Assembly (NCBI GenBank): GCA_036939755.1
Contig: JALLAZ010000192.1
Span: 1 to 19,891, forward strand
Origin: Stephanodiscus triporus
Taxonomy: Eukaryota; Bacillariophyta; Thalassiosirophyceae; Thalassiosirales; Thalassiosiraceae
DNA: 19,891 nucleotides
Direction: 5' to 3'
Position 1 is the stretch's first letter. Each line of letters opens with the position of its first letter. Both the position numbers and the translations under genes were made by a program. Shown one piece after another: positions 18,085 to 19,891 of this stretch. A model generated the notes under the pieces. It searched no databases, was not told the DNA's origin, and saw only the letters and a list, made by a program, of their open reading frames with translations.

Positions 18085-19644
18085 TCAATTAAACATGTTC
18101 TCCCTTTTCTTTTCCTTTTCAGCCTTGGTTGACTTAGCCGTCATTGGTGATGCACTTCTCGCTGGGCCAAGAGTAGGAGGAGGTGTGGGTGTGATTGTTT
18201 TCTTTGTTGTTGTTGATTTACTCCCCTCTGCCTTACCACCCTTTGAAGATTTTTGTAAGGTGGGTGTAGGTTTTGGTTTAGGCATCGGTCGTGATGTACT
18301 TCCCACTGGGTCAGAGTCCGTGGCGGTCGGAGGTTGTTTTGCCATGGGTGCTTTTGTTGGGGATGCCGTGACCGCATTTGTTGGAGTGCTGGTGGACGGA
18401 GATTCTGTTGGTTGTGTTGCCATAGGTGCTTTTGTTGGGGATGCCGTGACCGCTTTTGTTGGAGTGCTGGTGGACGGAGATGCTGTTGGCGCTGTAGTCA
18501 ACGTGGGTTGTTCTGATGGACTGGCACTTTCGCTGGCTGCTATTGTTGGAGATGACGTGGGTGAACTCGTCATACAATCAGACGCACAAAAAGGTCCACC
18601 ATTTTTGCGTACAGGATTACTGACAAATGTACAGCCCGACTCTGCAAAAATACTATCTGAAATTTCGTATGGAAATTTATCAGCCCACAAACAGAGATTC
18701 TGGTTGAAGGAAAAGGCTTGATAGAACATCAAACCCGCCTTGGTAAGTTTGGACGTATCCCACCGCGAAATATCCACATTAAAGGACCTGGCCAAATAGA
18801 ACATGCCACCCATATGGGTGACTCCTGATACGTTCCAGCCCGAGATATCGCCATTAAAAACTGTGGCAACTGAAAACATTGCTTGCATGCTGTTAACAGT
18901 AGATACGTCCCAACTCGATAAGCTGCCACCTTCGAAGGCTTCGGCACCGTAAAACATAAATTTCATGTTAGTAACTCCTGCTACGTTCCACTGAGACAAG
19001 TCCCCATTGAATGCTGTTTGAAAAAACATCTTCTCCATGCTGGTAACCCTTGCTACGTTCCACTGAGAAATATCACCGTTAAACGTGGTGGCATTAAAGA
19101 ACATTCTATTCATGTTGGTAACGCTCGATACGTCCCAGCTAGTGATATTTTCGTCGAAACTCTGCATTTGTTCGAACAAAGAGGACATGTCCGTGACGTC
19201 GGACACGCACCACGAGTTCATCGGCCAACCGTACAACCCACCCGCCGTGCAATTAGGATTTTTGGAGCAGTCTTGTGCCACATATTCATCAACGGCCTTC
19301 TTGAGTTCGGTTCTGTTTGCAAAGCATGGGTTGGACGTGGTGAAGCCAACATTTGAAGTGGTACTCCCATCACTTACAGGCGGCATAGTTGGCGCTGATG
19401 GGACGTGTGCGGACGTGACTCCACTCGCAGGTGGCTGGGTTGGTGCTGATGGAACGGGTTCGGAGGTACCTCCACTCGCGACGGAGGCGTCCGCAGGTTC
19501 CGAGTCATGAACATCGTCCGGTTGATGTATCGCGACTTTTCGCTCGGATCGAGGATCGACCCGCTGATACGCCACTTCTGCGGCGGCCTTCGCTGTCGCC
19601 ACGAGGAGGAAGGCGCTCGGCAATAGCCTGGAGATATTCTTCAT
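18085..19644 (-). CDS. Secreted BspA-like (DUF285) surface repeat protein with Ser/Thr/Pro stalk
   Basis: A single-exon frame of 519 residues. Residues 1-21 are a typical signal peptide (basic start, hydrophobic LLPSAFLLVATAKA core). Residues 50-105 are Pro/Ser-rich with a duplicated VPSAPT(Q/M)PP motif. A Cys-containing segment (107-146) precedes about seven BspA-like units (147-322) of 24-25 residues with the pattern F(N)GDIS.WNVS.VT.M..MF. This fits the Mycoplasma-lipoprotein DUF285 family, which is abundant in some diatoms. Paired cysteines near 338, 353 and 357 close the domain. The C-terminal 160 residues are a Ser/Thr/Pro stalk with a 26-residue tandem repeat, then a Lys-rich tail; no C-terminal membrane anchor is seen. 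The protein is probably cell-wall or extracellular. Ligand and role are unknown. Confidence 0.88.
   Translation of the reverse strand: MKNISRLLPSAFLLVATAKAAAEVAYQRVDPRSERKVAIHQPDDVHDSEPADASVASGGTSEPVPSAPTQPPASGVTSAHVPSAPTMPPVSDGSTTSNVGFTTSNPCFANRTELKKAVDEYVAQDCSKNPNCTAGGLYGWPMNSWCVSDVTDMSSLFEQMQSFDENITSWDVSSVTNMNRMFFNATTFNGDISQWNVARVTSMEKMFFQTAFNGDLSQWNVAGVTNMKFMFYGAEAFEGGSLSSWDVSTVNSMQAMFSVATVFNGDISGWNVSGVTHMGGMFYLARSFNVDISRWDTSKLTKAGLMFYQAFSFNQNLCLWADKFPYEISDSIFAESGCTFVSNPVRKNGGPFCASDCMTSSPTSSPTIAASESASPSEQPTLTTAPTASPSTSTPTKAVTASPTKAPMATQPTESPSTSTPTNAVTASPTKAPMAKQPPTATDSDPVGSTSRPMPKPKPTPTLQKSSKGGKAEGSKSTTTKKTITPTPPPTLGPARSASPMTAKSTKAEKEKKRENMFN
18347..18502 (-). repeat. 78-bp coding tandem repeat in the stalk
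   Basis: Two copies of a 78-bp unit start at 18347 and 18425 and are nearly identical at the DNA level, encoding SPSTSTPT(K/N)AVTASPTKAPMA twice. The high identity points to recent duplication, and a 78-bp period (26 codons) allows copy-number change without a frameshift. Confidence 0.85.
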
Positions 19645-19692
19645 CTTTCACCCTTCCCTGCCGTCGACTGACTGATATTAATACTCTTCCTC

Positions 19693-19811
19693 AAAAAAAA
19701 GTGGCGGAGGATCAGCCTCCAATTTCTTAGGGGCGGGTCACTCAAATTCGAACACTGTACCGGATCTACTGTATGTACTACCTACCGCCTTACCAGTGAG
19801 GCCATACGGCT
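19693..19811 (-). ncRNA. Possible Pol III element (tRNA-like A and B boxes plus oligo-T)
   Basis: On the minus strand, TGGCCTCACTGG (19804-19793) matches a tRNA A box and forms a good D arm with the following TAAGGC. TGTTCGAATTT (19754-19744) matches the B-box core. Eight T residues at 19700-19693, after a GGAGG/CCTCC hairpin, would serve as a Pol III terminator. The anticodon, T and acceptor stems do not pair properly, so this is not a working tRNA; a tRNA pseudogene, SINE head or small Pol III RNA are the options. It lies just upstream of the BspA-like gene start. Confidence 0.35.
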
Positions 19812-19891
19812 ATTATTTTTTTGGTACGATAGTGTCTAATTTTTTCATGTGTGGCTTGCACGCAGTTGGCATGCATGTTTGGTGCCGTATT

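Noticed and set aside
1..19891. CRISPR arrays, rRNA genes, intact transposons or insertion sequences
   Set aside because: No regularly spaced repeats, rRNA-like conserved blocks, transposase or reverse transcriptase motifs were seen on either strand.

Overview
The window looks like nuclear DNA of a microalga, most likely a centric diatom of the Thalassiosira type. Coding regions are interrupted by short introns (about 76-123 nt) with GTGAGT/GTAAGN/GTACGT donors and CAG or TAG acceptors. The gene families also fit: PAPS-dependent sulfotransferases with an N-terminal membrane anchor, a Myb protein of the SHAQKYF type, a secreted BspA-like (DUF285) repeat protein with a Ser/Thr/Pro stalk, a low-complexity acidic family with a SANT-like N-terminus, and decayed Ig-like repeats. 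No bacterial operon structure is seen. The species assignment is inference.

Layout from left to right. (1) 173-1411 (+): a two-exon member of a SANT-like/acidic family whose first exon carries a stop and a frameshift; its second exon is packed with near-perfect hairpins. (2) 1872-3155 (+): a three-exon, single-domain membrane-anchored sulfotransferase. (3) 3459-6209 (-): a convergent paralogue with two complete sulfotransferase domains in one polypeptide, joined by a duplicated linker. (4) 6290-8483 (+): a Myb-SHAQKF protein, divergent from (3), whose reading frame changes near 7604-7661. (5) 8484-9838: gene-poor, holding a minus-strand relic of Ig-like repeats at about 9118-9618. (6) 9839-12859 (+): a three-exon protein with two AAA domains, the first degenerate and the second apparently catalytic. 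(7) 13426-15647 (-): a four-exon protein of unknown function, divergent from (8). (8) 15887-17656 (+): an intronless protein with ENTH/VHS-like and acidic segments resembling UVSSA of transcription-coupled DNA repair. (9) 18085-19644 (-): a secreted BspA-like protein. (10) About 19693-19811 (-): an A-box/B-box/oligo-T arrangement resembling a tRNA-derived or other Pol III element.

The genes do not form an obvious pathway. The clearest functional pair is the two sulfotransferase genes, which lie tail to tail and together encode three related domains with partly different intron positions. The most unusual structural signal is the run of adjacent inverted repeats inside the second exon of gene 1.

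Splice sites were placed by eye, by requiring GT..AG borders, a maintained frame and (for the sulfotransferases) agreement between paralogues. Transcript data would be needed to confirm them. Eukaryotic starts were taken as ATG; several open frames that begin with GTG or TTG were trimmed to the first plausible ATG.
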